From NCBI GenBank assembly GCA_016192105.1, contig JACPUV010000018.1, positions 1 to 49,268 on the forward strand: DNA of 49,268 bases, read 5' to 3'. This document shows, piece by piece, positions 41,182-49,132 of this stretch (position 1 is its first letter; every line of letters starts with the position of its first letter). Source of the DNA: Sphingobacteriales bacterium (GTDB taxonomy: Bacteria > Bacteroidota > Bacteroidia > Chitinophagales > Chitinophagaceae). The translations under genes were made by a program, and so were the position numbers. The notes beneath the pieces are model-generated. The model was not told where the DNA came from. It saw only the letters and a list, made by a program, of their open reading frames with translations, and did no database searches.

Positions 41182-42054
41182 TTAATTTGCCTGGAGGGCT
41201 TTTAAAATATTTTCCTGCTTTTTGTAATCGGAAGACTGGCCGAGGATACGCACGAGTTCCGTATCGGTTATATAATCTTTTTTAAGGATCCTGGCCACCG
41301 TTTCCACGGGTGTTCCATACAGGGAATTGGCAAAACAGTATCCGATCAGCCAATAATCCGAACGGTAACCACCCCTGCGCATGGCATCATAGATCTCCGC
41401 CGGGTTAAATCCGCCTGAAAGAAATTTATAGACCGTAGATTTTACGGTGAACGCCTGGAATGCTTCGGGACTGTAATTGGACATACCCGAGGTAACCCAG
41501 GGGTCTGTGAACAGGGTGGTTTTATACGCGTAGTAGGAGAATACCACATCAATGCCCAGGTTGGCTTCTTTCAGGTATTTCGGAGCGGTATTGTCGCCTC
41601 CGTTTTGCCCGTAGGAAATATTCAGGGCCTTTTCCATATCCCAGGGCCAGAACAGATCAAAAAAGGAAGGTCTTTTGCTGTAACAAAAGCCGTAAAATAT
41701 TTTATACAGGACCGGCCGGGTTATTTCCGGGTATTCTCTTCTTACCGTTGTTATCAGTTCGGGCACCCGCCTGGAAAACCAGCTATTGCCATTATCCATG
41801 GACGCCTGGTCCAGCAAAAGTAAATTCTCGATCAGCTGTTGCTGGAACTGAACGGCGTATTGCGGTAAAAAAACTTTCAGGATCGCCCCATCGGGTGCTT
41901 TCGCTTTTTGCAGACTGTCCACGAATTTAAGTTTCCCCGCAAACGTGGCAGGAATGGTCAGTTTGGGTGCATTCAGTACCGGTGTGATTACCTGCGACTG
42001 AACGGCGCAGGTCAGGACTACTGCTGTCAGCAATGATACTATTTGTTTTTTCAT
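41182..42054 (-). CDS. Exported protein of unknown function (290 aa)
   Basis: Signal peptide 1-20 (AVQS). The rest is a soluble alpha/beta-like protein with W/Y-rich stretches (RPSFFDLFWPWDMEKALNI; NLGIDVVFSYYAYKTTLF) and the sequence IYDAMRRGGYRSDYW. No recognised domain. Last gene in the minus-strand operon downstream of the TPR, OmpA and 261-aa genes (gaps 29, 25 and 21 bases). Possibly a periplasmic partner of those proteins; function unknown. Confidence 0.7.
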   Translation of the reverse strand: MKKQIVSLLTAVVLTCAVQSQVITPVLNAPKLTIPATFAGKLKFVDSLQKAKAPDGAILKVFLPQYAVQFQQQLIENLLLLDQASMDNGNSWFSRRVPELITTVRREYPEITRPVLYKIFYGFCYSKRPSFFDLFWPWDMEKALNISYGQNGGDNTAPKYLKEANLGIDVVFSYYAYKTTLFTDPWVTSGMSNYSPEAFQAFTVKSTVYKFLSGGFNPAEIYDAMRRGGYRSDYWLIGYCFANSLYGTPVETVARILKKDYITDTELVRILGQSSDYKKQENILKALQAN

Positions 42055-42075
42055 GTGTTGTTTTTTAGAAGGGGG

Positions 42076-42861
42076 TTACCACTTTATGCTTTTTAAAACA
42101 TCTTTTATTACCAGCGGATACCGGACCTGGTCCTCTCTCAATAAACCCACACCGATATAGATGATCTCCTTTTCATCCGCATACCAGTAATGCTGCTGCA
42201 GCATCAGTTCCATAAAATAATGCGACGTGGATTTGAAGGATTTACCCCCGATTGTGATTTCCTGCAACGGGTTTTGCTGCAGGTTGATGGCAGGGTTCAT
42301 ACGCTGACTGTTCAGGATCAGTTGGTCCAGGGTCAGCTTTCCGGTATTAGGAGTACGGATGACCTGCAGGATCTCTGAATTGTTCGTACTGAGCAGCACC
42401 AACCGGTTATTGGTTTGCGCCTTACTCTGAAATATGGAATTATTCCGGTCGGACTTATAACTCCATTCCCAGGGATACTTCAGCCGGACTTTCGGGGGTT
42501 GTAACCGGAGGAATTTCCATTTCGGATAGTCCACCGGTGAGAAATACTCCTCCATCAACGGTACCAGCCAGTGCAGGGCCTGTTTTACCGTTGTAAAACT
42601 GTCTTTCCGGACCGAGCCCATCAGGAAACTCGCTTCATAGGACGTGGCGATGGTGGTCCCCCTTGTATCATTGTTGTGCCAGCTTACCGGGACAATCATG
42701 GCAATAACCTGTTTGTTTTTATAGAGGTGATGCCGGAACAATCCTTCAGCGAACCCTTCAGGCAGGGTATCCATACTAACCCCTTCAGGCAGCCGCGCCT
42801 GCTGCGATTGACCACTGGCCGTAATGAAGAACATCAGCAGGAGCAAGGCAATTTTTTTCAT
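42076..42861 (-). CDS. Exported protein of unknown function (261 aa)
   Basis: Signal peptide 1-19 (SGQS). It contains WHNNDTRGTTIATSYEASFL (about 61-80), a PPKVRLKYPWEWSYKS stretch and a C-terminal YWYADEKEIIYIGVG. The mix of short strands and W/Y residues suggests a compact secreted beta/alpha domain. No known family was recognised. It lies between the OmpA and 290-aa genes and is probably co-transcribed with them. Confidence 0.7.
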   Translation of the reverse strand: MKKIALLLLMFFITASGQSQQARLPEGVSMDTLPEGFAEGLFRHHLYKNKQVIAMIVPVSWHNNDTRGTTIATSYEASFLMGSVRKDSFTTVKQALHWLVPLMEEYFSPVDYPKWKFLRLQPPKVRLKYPWEWSYKSDRNNSIFQSKAQTNNRLVLLSTNNSEILQVIRTPNTGKLTLDQLILNSQRMNPAINLQQNPLQEITIGGKSFKSTSHYFMELMLQQHYWYADEKEIIYIGVGLLREDQVRYPLVIKDVLKSIKW

Positions 42862-42886
42862 AGCTGTTACATTGGTTGAATCTGCG

Positions 42887-43711
42887 TTATTGTTTTACAA
42901 TCTCTACTCTTCTGTTTTTTGCCCGCCCTTCCTCTGTGTCATTGGTACTGACCGGACAAAGGGATGCCACTCCGTCTGAAAGAAGCCTTTTTGCTCCTAT
43001 GCCTTTTGATATAAGATAATCCTTCACTGCTTTTGCCCTTGATTTGGATAAAGTGATATTGGAGGTGAATACTCCGGTATTGTCTGTATGTCCCACAACA
43101 TGGATTTTAACAGCAGGATTGTCGTTGAGATAATCAATGACCAGCTGTAGTGCCGGAGCTGACTCGGGTTTTATCACCGATTTACCTACGTCGAATAGAA
43201 TCCCGTATAAGGCGAACTTGCCATTGCGGTCAATTTCTTCACTCATACTTACTTCAACGTCCTGTTTCATGTCTTCAACCTCCACAATAAATAAATCAAA
43301 TCCCTGATCATCGGAGTCTTCAGCATTTTCAATAGTAAACCATACTGTTTTCCCGTTTTGGTTCATTTTAAAAAAGTCTTTTCTCACGGATAGTGAAGAC
43401 CCCTTTGCTTTTAACACCGCATTATGGTAATTAAGCCGGATTTGCTCCCCGCTGAACTTTCTGGGTTCTTCTTTGATTTTTGCGTACCTGAGATGATAAA
43501 AACGACCCGCTGCCTCTTTATATATGCGGTTGTTTTTCAGATCGAGGTAGGAAAATTTATAGGTACTGTACTCACTCAGGTTACAGTTATCAAGTTTAAA
43601 TCCCGGCATGCGGGTCATGTATTTTGGTTCTACTGTGTCACAGCCTTTTTTATCCTGGGCTGAGGTTACCAGGCTGTAACTGACTAAAATGAACAGGAGT
43701 AAACCTTTCAT
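42887..43711 (-). CDS. OmpA family outer-membrane protein
   Basis: 274 aa. Signal peptide 1-18 (TSAQ). An N-terminal Bacteroidota-specific region (about 20-165; first half CDTVEPKYMTRMPGF) is followed by the OmpA_C-like peptidoglycan-binding domain (about 168-272): LFDVGKSVIKPESAPALQLV, VVGHTDNTGV and LSKSRAKAVKDYL, and final GRAKNRRVEI. The peptidoglycan-binding residues D and R (TDNTG, NRRVE) are present. It lies between the large TPR gene and the 261-aa gene. Confidence 0.95.
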   Translation of the reverse strand: MKGLLLFILVSYSLVTSAQDKKGCDTVEPKYMTRMPGFKLDNCNLSEYSTYKFSYLDLKNNRIYKEAAGRFYHLRYAKIKEEPRKFSGEQIRLNYHNAVLKAKGSSLSVRKDFFKMNQNGKTVWFTIENAEDSDDQGFDLFIVEVEDMKQDVEVSMSEEIDRNGKFALYGILFDVGKSVIKPESAPALQLVIDYLNDNPAVKIHVVGHTDNTGVFTSNITLSKSRAKAVKDYLISKGIGAKRLLSDGVASLCPVSTNDTEEGRAKNRRVEIVKQ

Positions 43712-43740
43712 ATATTATTGTTTGTTGTTGAAAACATGGG

Positions 43741-45699
43741 TTATAATAATTGTACCTCTCCGGCAAACATGCTTTGACCCATCGCCGATGCACTGCTGCT
43801 CACGTTCAGGCCGCTGTTCACCCCAAACGTCACATCACCGCTGGCACTGAGCCCTTCCAGACCAAGGGTGGAAGAGATCTCCATCGCCGAAGCACCAACA
43901 GATAACTTATTCCCGACATCAGTGACATTGAAATCGCTGTCGAAACTGATAAACTGCGTGGCACTGGCTTCCACACTCAAAATACCCGCTTCGGCCTGCA
44001 CCCCCGCACCGATGTACAGTGTGGTCTGACCGGAACCAAACTGATATTCAAATCCGCCCACGATTCCTTCACCCAGGTCCACACTCAATGCTTCACAACT
44101 GAGTGTAACATCGCCGGCACCCAGCGGTATTTTAAAACTGACCGGGCAATCAATATTCCTGAAATGATCTTTTTTATCCGACGTGTCAGTACGTTCTATC
44201 GCAACTCCGCAAGTGTATTCCACCACATGCACACGGGTCAGCTTAGCAGCTGTTCCCAGCAATATTCCCCGGGCTACAATGAGGTCCCGGGCCCCCATCG
44301 GGACATTTTTTACATAGGGATACCAATAAGCAACAGTATTATAATGCCAGCGGGCATTGTTCCAGGTGTCTTCACAATACCGGTTATACCGGCTTATATA
44401 GGCTGCATTCTTTGCATTGTACAGGCCGGTCTCTTTTGCACAGCAGGCATCCGGATCCAATCCAGTGCAGGCATCCTTAAAACGGGCCGCCCATTCACTA
44501 TTGAATTCCTTTTGCCATTTTTCAAATTCATTTTCGATCCGTACCAGTTCGTCGGTATAGGTGCGGTAGGATTTTGCTGTCACCAGTTGCGCTTTGTGAA
44601 ACAAAGGGTTCAATCCAACAGCCAGGGTCCCACCACGGCCCTGTGACCTTACCAGGGTCATGATATTCTGCCCCATATTCCTCCCGGCCCTTTCATCATA
44701 GCCGGCCCTCGCCTTGTCCCAGGCTTCGGTTTCAGCAGCCATGCGGGCATTGAATATCACACTGGCTTCATAATTGCTCACCGGCCCCGAAGGACAGGCA
44801 AAGGGAAGGTTATCATCCATCTCCGGATAACTCATGCGGGGCGGCAGCCGGAGTTTATTGCTGATATCATCATCCGGTCTTGTTCTTTTTAAGCCTTCAG
44901 CTGCTGCTTTATTATAACCACTTTTCAGGGAATTGCTGTAATGATTGGCAGCTGCGGATGCATTGCCCCGGGCTTCATTAATATAACCCAGTGTGGCATT
45001 GGCTTCAATATGCAGCGGTTCGGTGGAAAGGGTGGCTGATAAAAACCGGATCGCATTATCCATATCACCCAATTGAAAATAAGCCTGCCCCAGGTTATTG
45101 TTTACGACGGCACTTTTAGGCGCCTGGGGCAGCAGGTGTTTAGCGACCGGGATTGATTTATGTGGAAACCCGGCATGATTAAGTAGGGCGGCCAGGTTAC
45201 TTACAGCCAGTGTATTGGCCGGATTGGCTTTGATCACCGAACAAATAATATACAGGGCCGGTACTTCCTGTTTTTTAGTGAAAAATAACAGGGCTAAACG
45301 ATGATGCAGGGGGGCAGGATATTTTTTCATACCAGCCTGGGCCGCTTTTATTTCAACGGCATTTTCTTTTTGTTGGGCCAGTTTTGTCTGCAGACTGTTT
45401 ACATACGTAACCAGCTCCGCTTTTGTAAATGTTTTTGACGGGATGGCAGCGAGTAACTTATTGTTACGCGGAGGCAAAGGCAGTTTTTCATTGTCATCCT
45501 GAACCGAAACGGGTAATTTCTTTGTATTGGTCTTACCCTGTTGTGGCGGCAGCCCGTTTCCCAGCTGCCTCATGGCTTTCTCAAACTGCTGCATCTGTTT
45601 CATCATACTGTCCTGCATTTTTATCAGGTCTTCGGGCTTTTGGGTAAAGGCAGACAGTGTAATAAAGTTTCCCAGCAGGAACAGCTTGATGTATTTCAT
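43741..45699 (-). CDS. Secreted TPR protein, paralogue of the protein at 15802-17751
   Basis: 652 aa from the ATG at 45699 (the upstream GTG adds 8 residues). Signal peptide 1-19 (SAFT). TPR-like helices at about 110-270 (AVVNNNLGQAYFQLGDMDNA; IEANATLGYINEARGNASAA). The middle is helical and charged, with Cys (DACTGLDPDACCAKETG). The C-terminal ~150 residues are Gly/Ala/Ser-rich beta sequence (LYIGAGVQAEAGILSVEASA). It shares signal, TPR, Cys and beta-rich order with the 649-residue protein and ends without a known sorting tag. First gene of a four-gene exported-protein operon. A TNACTA-N4-TAGTAA dyad lies 48 to 69 bases upstream of its start. Confidence 0.83.
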   Translation of the reverse strand: MKYIKLFLLGNFITLSAFTQKPEDLIKMQDSMMKQMQQFEKAMRQLGNGLPPQQGKTNTKKLPVSVQDDNEKLPLPPRNNKLLAAIPSKTFTKAELVTYVNSLQTKLAQQKENAVEIKAAQAGMKKYPAPLHHRLALLFFTKKQEVPALYIICSVIKANPANTLAVSNLAALLNHAGFPHKSIPVAKHLLPQAPKSAVVNNNLGQAYFQLGDMDNAIRFLSATLSTEPLHIEANATLGYINEARGNASAAANHYSNSLKSGYNKAAAEGLKRTRPDDDISNKLRLPPRMSYPEMDDNLPFACPSGPVSNYEASVIFNARMAAETEAWDKARAGYDERAGRNMGQNIMTLVRSQGRGGTLAVGLNPLFHKAQLVTAKSYRTYTDELVRIENEFEKWQKEFNSEWAARFKDACTGLDPDACCAKETGLYNAKNAAYISRYNRYCEDTWNNARWHYNTVAYWYPYVKNVPMGARDLIVARGILLGTAAKLTRVHVVEYTCGVAIERTDTSDKKDHFRNIDCPVSFKIPLGAGDVTLSCEALSVDLGEGIVGGFEYQFGSGQTTLYIGAGVQAEAGILSVEASATQFISFDSDFNVTDVGNKLSVGASAMEISSTLGLEGLSASGDVTFGVNSGLNVSSSASAMGQSMFAGEVQLL

Positions 45700-45746
45700 G
45701 ACAGGCGGTTTAATAGCCTGCACAAGTTGCTGAATTACACCATGCC

Positions 45747-45768
45747 GGTCAATTACTAATAATAGTGA
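45747..45768 (-). promoter_or_regulatory. Candidate operator upstream of the exported TPR/OmpA operon
   Basis: On the minus strand: TCACTATTATTAGTAATTGACC. It contains the dyad TCACTA-TTAT-TAGTAA (one mismatch from perfect) followed by TTGACC. A sister site with a perfect dyad is at 46458-46479. It lies 48 to 69 bases ahead of the TPR gene ATG. Confidence 0.5.
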
Positions 45769-45786
45769 TATATTGAATGCAACCTT

Positions 45787-46428
45787 TTATACCAGGCTGT
45801 TGCGAAGGGCAACAGATACGGCTTCACTGGCCGAGTGGACCTGTAGTTTTTCGTAGATCTTTTTGAGATGAGCATTCACTGTATAGTAGGTGATAGAAAG
45901 CCGGGAGGCGATCATTTTATAACTGTTCCCATCGGCCAGCAGCTTCAACACTTCTTTTTCCCGGTCAGAGAGATCGAAATCATTGGCCGGCTGGTGTTTT
46001 ATTTCCTGCTGAAAATAGCCGAGCACTTTTACTGCAACCGAAGGAGTCATAATGGCCCCACCTTCATATACCTGCTTGATGGCTTCAACAATACGGGAGG
46101 GGGGTTCAGTTTTCAGAATATAGCCGGCTGCGCCATGACGGAGGCTGTCAAATATTTTCTCATTTTGCTCAAACACCGTCTGCATCAATACCCGCACAGC
46201 AGGGAAATAGCGGTGAATCAATGTCAGTCCCTCAATACCATCGACATTCGGCATATCGATATCCATGAGTACCACATCCGGCTTCAGGGTGCCCACTTCT
46301 TCCGTCACATGGGAGCAATCCGGAAAACTGCCACAACTGACCAGCCCGTCGGAAAGGGTCAGCAGGGCAGACAGACTTTCCCGCCGGTCTGCATTGTCAT
46401 CATATATCAGCACGTTGATATCGGGCAT
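45787..46428 (-). CDS. NarL/LuxR family response regulator
   Basis: 213 aa. Receiver domain 1-125 with D10/D11, phosphoacceptor D56 in VLMDIDMP, T84 and K106. LuxR helix-turn-helix about 150-205 (LSDREKEVLKLLADGNSYKM; LSITYYTVNAHLKKIYEKL). Its gene is preceded by a HisKA_3/7TM kinase (32 bases away), clearly the cognate partner, and followed by the exported-protein operon. A dyad found upstream of both the regulator and that operon fits direct control. The stop codon is 87 bases before the TPR gene's ATG. Confidence 0.95.
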   Translation of the reverse strand: MPDINVLIYDDNADRRESLSALLTLSDGLVSCGSFPDCSHVTEEVGTLKPDVVLMDIDMPNVDGIEGLTLIHRYFPAVRVLMQTVFEQNEKIFDSLRHGAAGYILKTEPPSRIVEAIKQVYEGGAIMTPSVAVKVLGYFQQEIKHQPANDFDLSDREKEVLKLLADGNSYKMIASRLSITYYTVNAHLKKIYEKLQVHSASEAVSVALRNSLV

Positions 46429-46457
46429 CTGGCAAATTAAGTATTAATCCTGGCCCG

Positions 46458-46479
46458 GGTCAATTACTAATAGTAGTAA
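46458..46479 (-). promoter_or_regulatory. Candidate operator upstream of the NarL-type regulator gene
   Basis: On the minus strand: TTACTACTATTAGTAATTGACC. The dyad TTACTA-CTAT-TAGTAA is perfect, followed by TTGACC. It lies 30 to 51 bases upstream of the regulator start and overlaps the last codons of the kinase gene. Similar to the site at 45747-45768. Confidence 0.5.
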
Positions 46480-47836
46480 CCGGGAAACTGCAGCAAATCC
46501 GGGTACCAATTTCCGGGTTTGTTTCCTGCAGAAAAACGCCGCCACTCTCTTCACATCGTTTACGCATATTCACTAATCCGTTGCCCGGCTTTGTACCCGG
46601 CAGGAATCCCTTTCCGTTATCACGTATTTCCAGTTCAAAACGATTCTCCTGTATGCGCACATTAATGACTACCCGGGTAGCCTGACTGTATTTTGCACTG
46701 TTATTGATCGCTTCTTTGCAGATCAGCAGGATATTCTTCTTGGCTTCCGTTTTTAGCAGGAGTACCGGCATCGGCTCCTCCACCTGTACATCCAGTTCGA
46801 TATCCTTTGCTTCCAGTAAAGAACCGCCAAACTGACGGATACGGCGTAGCAGGCTTTGGGTATCATCTGTTTCCGCATTGATCGCCCAGACCAGGTCGCT
46901 CATATTTTCCATGATGCGTCCGGAAGTGTTCCTGATCTTCTCCATCATCCCGGCCAGTTTATCCGGCTGGTTGGCTACCGTACTGAAAATATGAATACTG
47001 CTGAGTGAGGAACCGATTTCATCATGCAATTCCCGGGCAATGCGGTTCCGCTCGTGATAGCGGGTTTCCACAATGGCTTCCATCCGTTCAATATCTTTTT
47101 TCAACAGCAATTGCCGCTGCTCTTCCAGGTCTTTCATGGCCCGTTCTTTTTCCTCATAGGTCTGACGCAGGCGGTAGCCCATGGCGGCGGAGAACAGCAA
47201 CACATCAGCGACTTCCCCGATAAATGTAAATCCAAGGGCATAGATATTCCAGATCCGGAAATTATAGACAAAGGAGGCAAAGCCCAGGATCCCCGTGATC
47301 AGGAAAATCAGGGCTCCTGTAAGAATATAGCGCTGGAAAACGGTTTTTTTGGTAAAGGCATAGTTCAGCAGCACTATAAGGGATACGCTGATCAGTAATA
47401 AGCGGGAACCTCTGAACAGGTACCGTTGACGGATAGCTATGACATCCGTCGTCATCAGGAGGATATGCAAAACGGCAATCACGAGGATTGTCCAGGAAAG
47501 GGTCTTCCAGAAATAATAGAGTTTCCGGTGAGACGATGGCTGTATGCCTAATGCACGACCGATAAATTCTATATAACCATAATAAAACAGCAACTGCAGC
47601 AATTCATCCCAGAACTGGAAACGCCAGGTGAGGTGTTCAGTACCCCGTTCGGAATGGGTCATCAGGATCCGGCTGAATAAAAAGACGGAGAGCAGGAACA
47701 GGTAGATACAATAATGGAACAGGAGCTTTTCGCGGCGCTGTTTATAAAGTACAAGATGGTAAAGGAAGGCAAGCGAGGAAGCTCCCAGTGTATATATAAG
47801 CAGATTATAGTATAGCGGATTTCCTTCCGGTCCCAT
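46460..47836 (-). CDS. 7TM sensor histidine kinase, HisKA_3 type
   Basis: 458 aa. Several hydrophobic segments (about 15-220; e.g. LLLISVSLIVLLNYA and YILTGALIFLITGILGFASF) form an integral-membrane sensor of the 7TM kind, followed by a coiled coil (about 225-262) and HisKA_3 with His271 in RIARELHDEIGSSLSS. HATPase: N-box ICKEAINNSAKYS, G1 IRDNGKGFLPG, G2 GNGLVNMRKRC. All catalytic boxes are intact. It phosphorylates the NarL-type regulator encoded just downstream. The gene is divergent from pnuC, with 69 bases between starts. Confidence 0.93.
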   Translation of the reverse strand: MGPEGNPLYYNLLIYTLGASSLAFLYHLVLYKQRREKLLFHYCIYLFLLSVFLFSRILMTHSERGTEHLTWRFQFWDELLQLLFYYGYIEFIGRALGIQPSSHRKLYYFWKTLSWTILVIAVLHILLMTTDVIAIRQRYLFRGSRLLLISVSLIVLLNYAFTKKTVFQRYILTGALIFLITGILGFASFVYNFRIWNIYALGFTFIGEVADVLLFSAAMGYRLRQTYEEKERAMKDLEEQRQLLLKKDIERMEAIVETRYHERNRIARELHDEIGSSLSSIHIFSTVANQPDKLAGMMEKIRNTSGRIMENMSDLVWAINAETDDTQSLLRRIRQFGGSLLEAKDIELDVQVEEPMPVLLLKTEAKKNILLICKEAINNSAKYSQATRVVINVRIQENRFELEIRDNGKGFLPGTKPGNGLVNMRKRCEESGGVFLQETNPEIGTRICCSFPVTTISN

Positions 47837-47868
47837 CGTGACGGGAATATAGTAATAAACAACAATAC

Positions 47869-47896
47869 TTGTACTAACTTCAGAACCGTATCTTTA
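47869..47896 (+). promoter_or_regulatory. Probable promoter of the pnuC operon
   Basis: TTGT at 47869-47872 and TATCTTTA at 47889-47896 match the Bacteroidota consensus TTG-N17..23-TAnnTTTG, with 17 bases between TTG and TA and one mismatch in the -7 box. The ATG follows 9 bases later, giving a near-leaderless message. No riboswitch fold was seen in the 69-base divergent gap. Confidence 0.45.
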
Positions 47897-47905
47897 TTCA
47901 CTATA

Positions 47906-48535
47906 ATGGACCTGAGTTATTTTTTCCAGCAGTTTCTGACCGGCATGAAGCAAACCACCTGGCTGGAGTATATCGCCGTGTTTTCCGGTATTGCCAGTGT
48001 ATGGTACAGCCGGAAGGAACATATCCTGGTGTATCCGGTCGGTCTGGTCAATACCATTATTTATATCTACCTCAGTTTTAAATTCCACCTGCCGGGAGAA
48101 GCCAGTGTTAACTTTTATTATACCATCATGAGCCTCTATGGCTGGTATATGTGGCTGCGGAAAGACGAGCACAAAGACAAATTGCTGCATATTACCTGGT
48201 CCGGTAAGCGGATGTTACTGTACCAGTTTCTTTTCTTCGGATTTTTTTATATCGGGATCTATTTCTCCCTGGTCTTTCTGAAGGATAATTTTTTTGAAGG
48301 GGCCATTCCCTGGGCCGATGCCTTTGCCTCTGCCACTGCGTTTACGGGCATGTGGCTGATGACACGGAAAAAAGTAGAGAGCTGGTACTGGTGGATCGCT
48401 ACCAATATTGCGTCCATCCCGCTTTATTTTGTAAAAGGCCTCGTATTCACCAGTGTTTATTATATTGTATTACTGATCATGGCCGTCTTTGGACTGTTGG
48501 AATGGATCAAAAGAGCAAAAGCACAACATGCTTAA
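47906..48535 (+). CDS. pnuC: PnuC-type nicotinamide riboside/mononucleotide transporter
   Basis: 209 aa, about seven transmembrane helices. Family motifs: YPVGLVNTIIYIYL (about 50-63), YYTIMSLYGWYMWLR (about 74-88), and W-x-x-W region SWYWWIATNIASIPLYFVKG (about 157-176). The length fits the family. The next gene, overlapping it by 8 bases, encodes a NadR-like kinase, so the likely substrate is nicotinamide riboside rather than thiamine or riboflavin. Transport is by facilitated diffusion and metabolic trapping in known PnuC proteins. Confidence 0.95.
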   Translation: MDLSYFFQQFLTGMKQTTWLEYIAVFSGIASVWYSRKEHILVYPVGLVNTIIYIYLSFKFHLPGEASVNFYYTIMSLYGWYMWLRKDEHKDKLLHITWSGKRMLLYQFLFFGFFYIGIYFSLVFLKDNFFEGAIPWADAFASATAFTGMWLMTRKKVESWYWWIATNIASIPLYFVKGLVFTSVYYIVLLIMAVFGLLEWIKRAKAQHA

Positions 48536-49085
48536 AAAAATCGTTGTTATCGGCCCGGAGAGTACCGGGAAAAGCACTTTATGTGAACAGCTGGCACAGC
48601 ACTATGAAACCACCTGGTGCCCGGAGTATGCCCGGGAATTCCTGCTGACAAATGGTACCAGTTACGAATTTGACGACCTCCTCAGCATTGCCAAAGGACA
48701 ACTGGCCCTGGAGGATGAATATACCAGCCGGCTGGAACAGCAATCAGAACCCCTGCTGGAATCGGGCGGCCACCTGCCCCTGTTTATCGACACAGATATG
48801 TACGTGATGAAGGTCTGGAGCGAATTTGTATTCAATAAATGCCACCGCTTTATCCTGGACCAGGTCGGGCAACGTAATTATGACCTGTATCTTCTCTGTC
48901 ATACCGACCTGCCCTGGGTGGAAGATGAATTGCGGGAATACCCCGACCTGTACACCCGGCAGAAACTGGGCCGGATCTATAAAGATATCCTGGTGAACCA
49001 ATCCCTCCCCTGGGCTGAGATCAGCGGCAGCTACGAAGAACGATTGCAAAAAGCCATTAAAGCGGTGGATGCTGTTATTCGATAA
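48528..49085 (+). CDS. NadR-like ATPase (ribosylnicotinamide kinase domain)
   Basis: 185 aa from the ATG at 48528, which overlaps the pnuC stop; the longer ORF starting at 48489 is less likely. P-loop GPESTGKSTL at about residues 9-18, then CPEYAREFL (about 32-40), DTDMYVMKVWSEF (about 88-100) and DLPWVEDELREY. This is the kinase/AAA_28 half of NadR; no separate adenylyltransferase or DNA-binding domain is present. It probably phosphorylates nicotinamide riboside imported by PnuC and so traps it in the cell. Operon with pnuC. Confidence 0.9.
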   Translation: MLKKIVVIGPESTGKSTLCEQLAQHYETTWCPEYAREFLLTNGTSYEFDDLLSIAKGQLALEDEYTSRLEQQSEPLLESGGHLPLFIDTDMYVMKVWSEFVFNKCHRFILDQVGQRNYDLYLLCHTDLPWVEDELREYPDLYTRQKLGRIYKDILVNQSLPWAEISGSYEERLQKAIKAVDAVIR

Positions 49086-49132
49086 GCTGCGATAAGCTGC
49101 GAGGAGTGAGCGATGAGCTGCGAGACCTAAAG
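49086..49132. repeat. Partial inverted copy of the palindromic repeat at 27633-27829
   Basis: Sequence GATAAGCTGCGATAAGCTGC then GAGGAGTGAGCGATGAG... and ending GAGACCTAAAG is the reverse complement of the second half of the ~80-bp units near 27633-27829. It is cut in the loop exactly where the IS-like element begins at 49133, so an insertion interrupted this copy. Confidence 0.75.

Noticed and set aside
47837..47905. Riboswitch (TPP or preQ1) ahead of pnuC
   Set aside because: The gap is only 69 bases, most of it taken by the promoter, and no conserved riboswitch core is visible.
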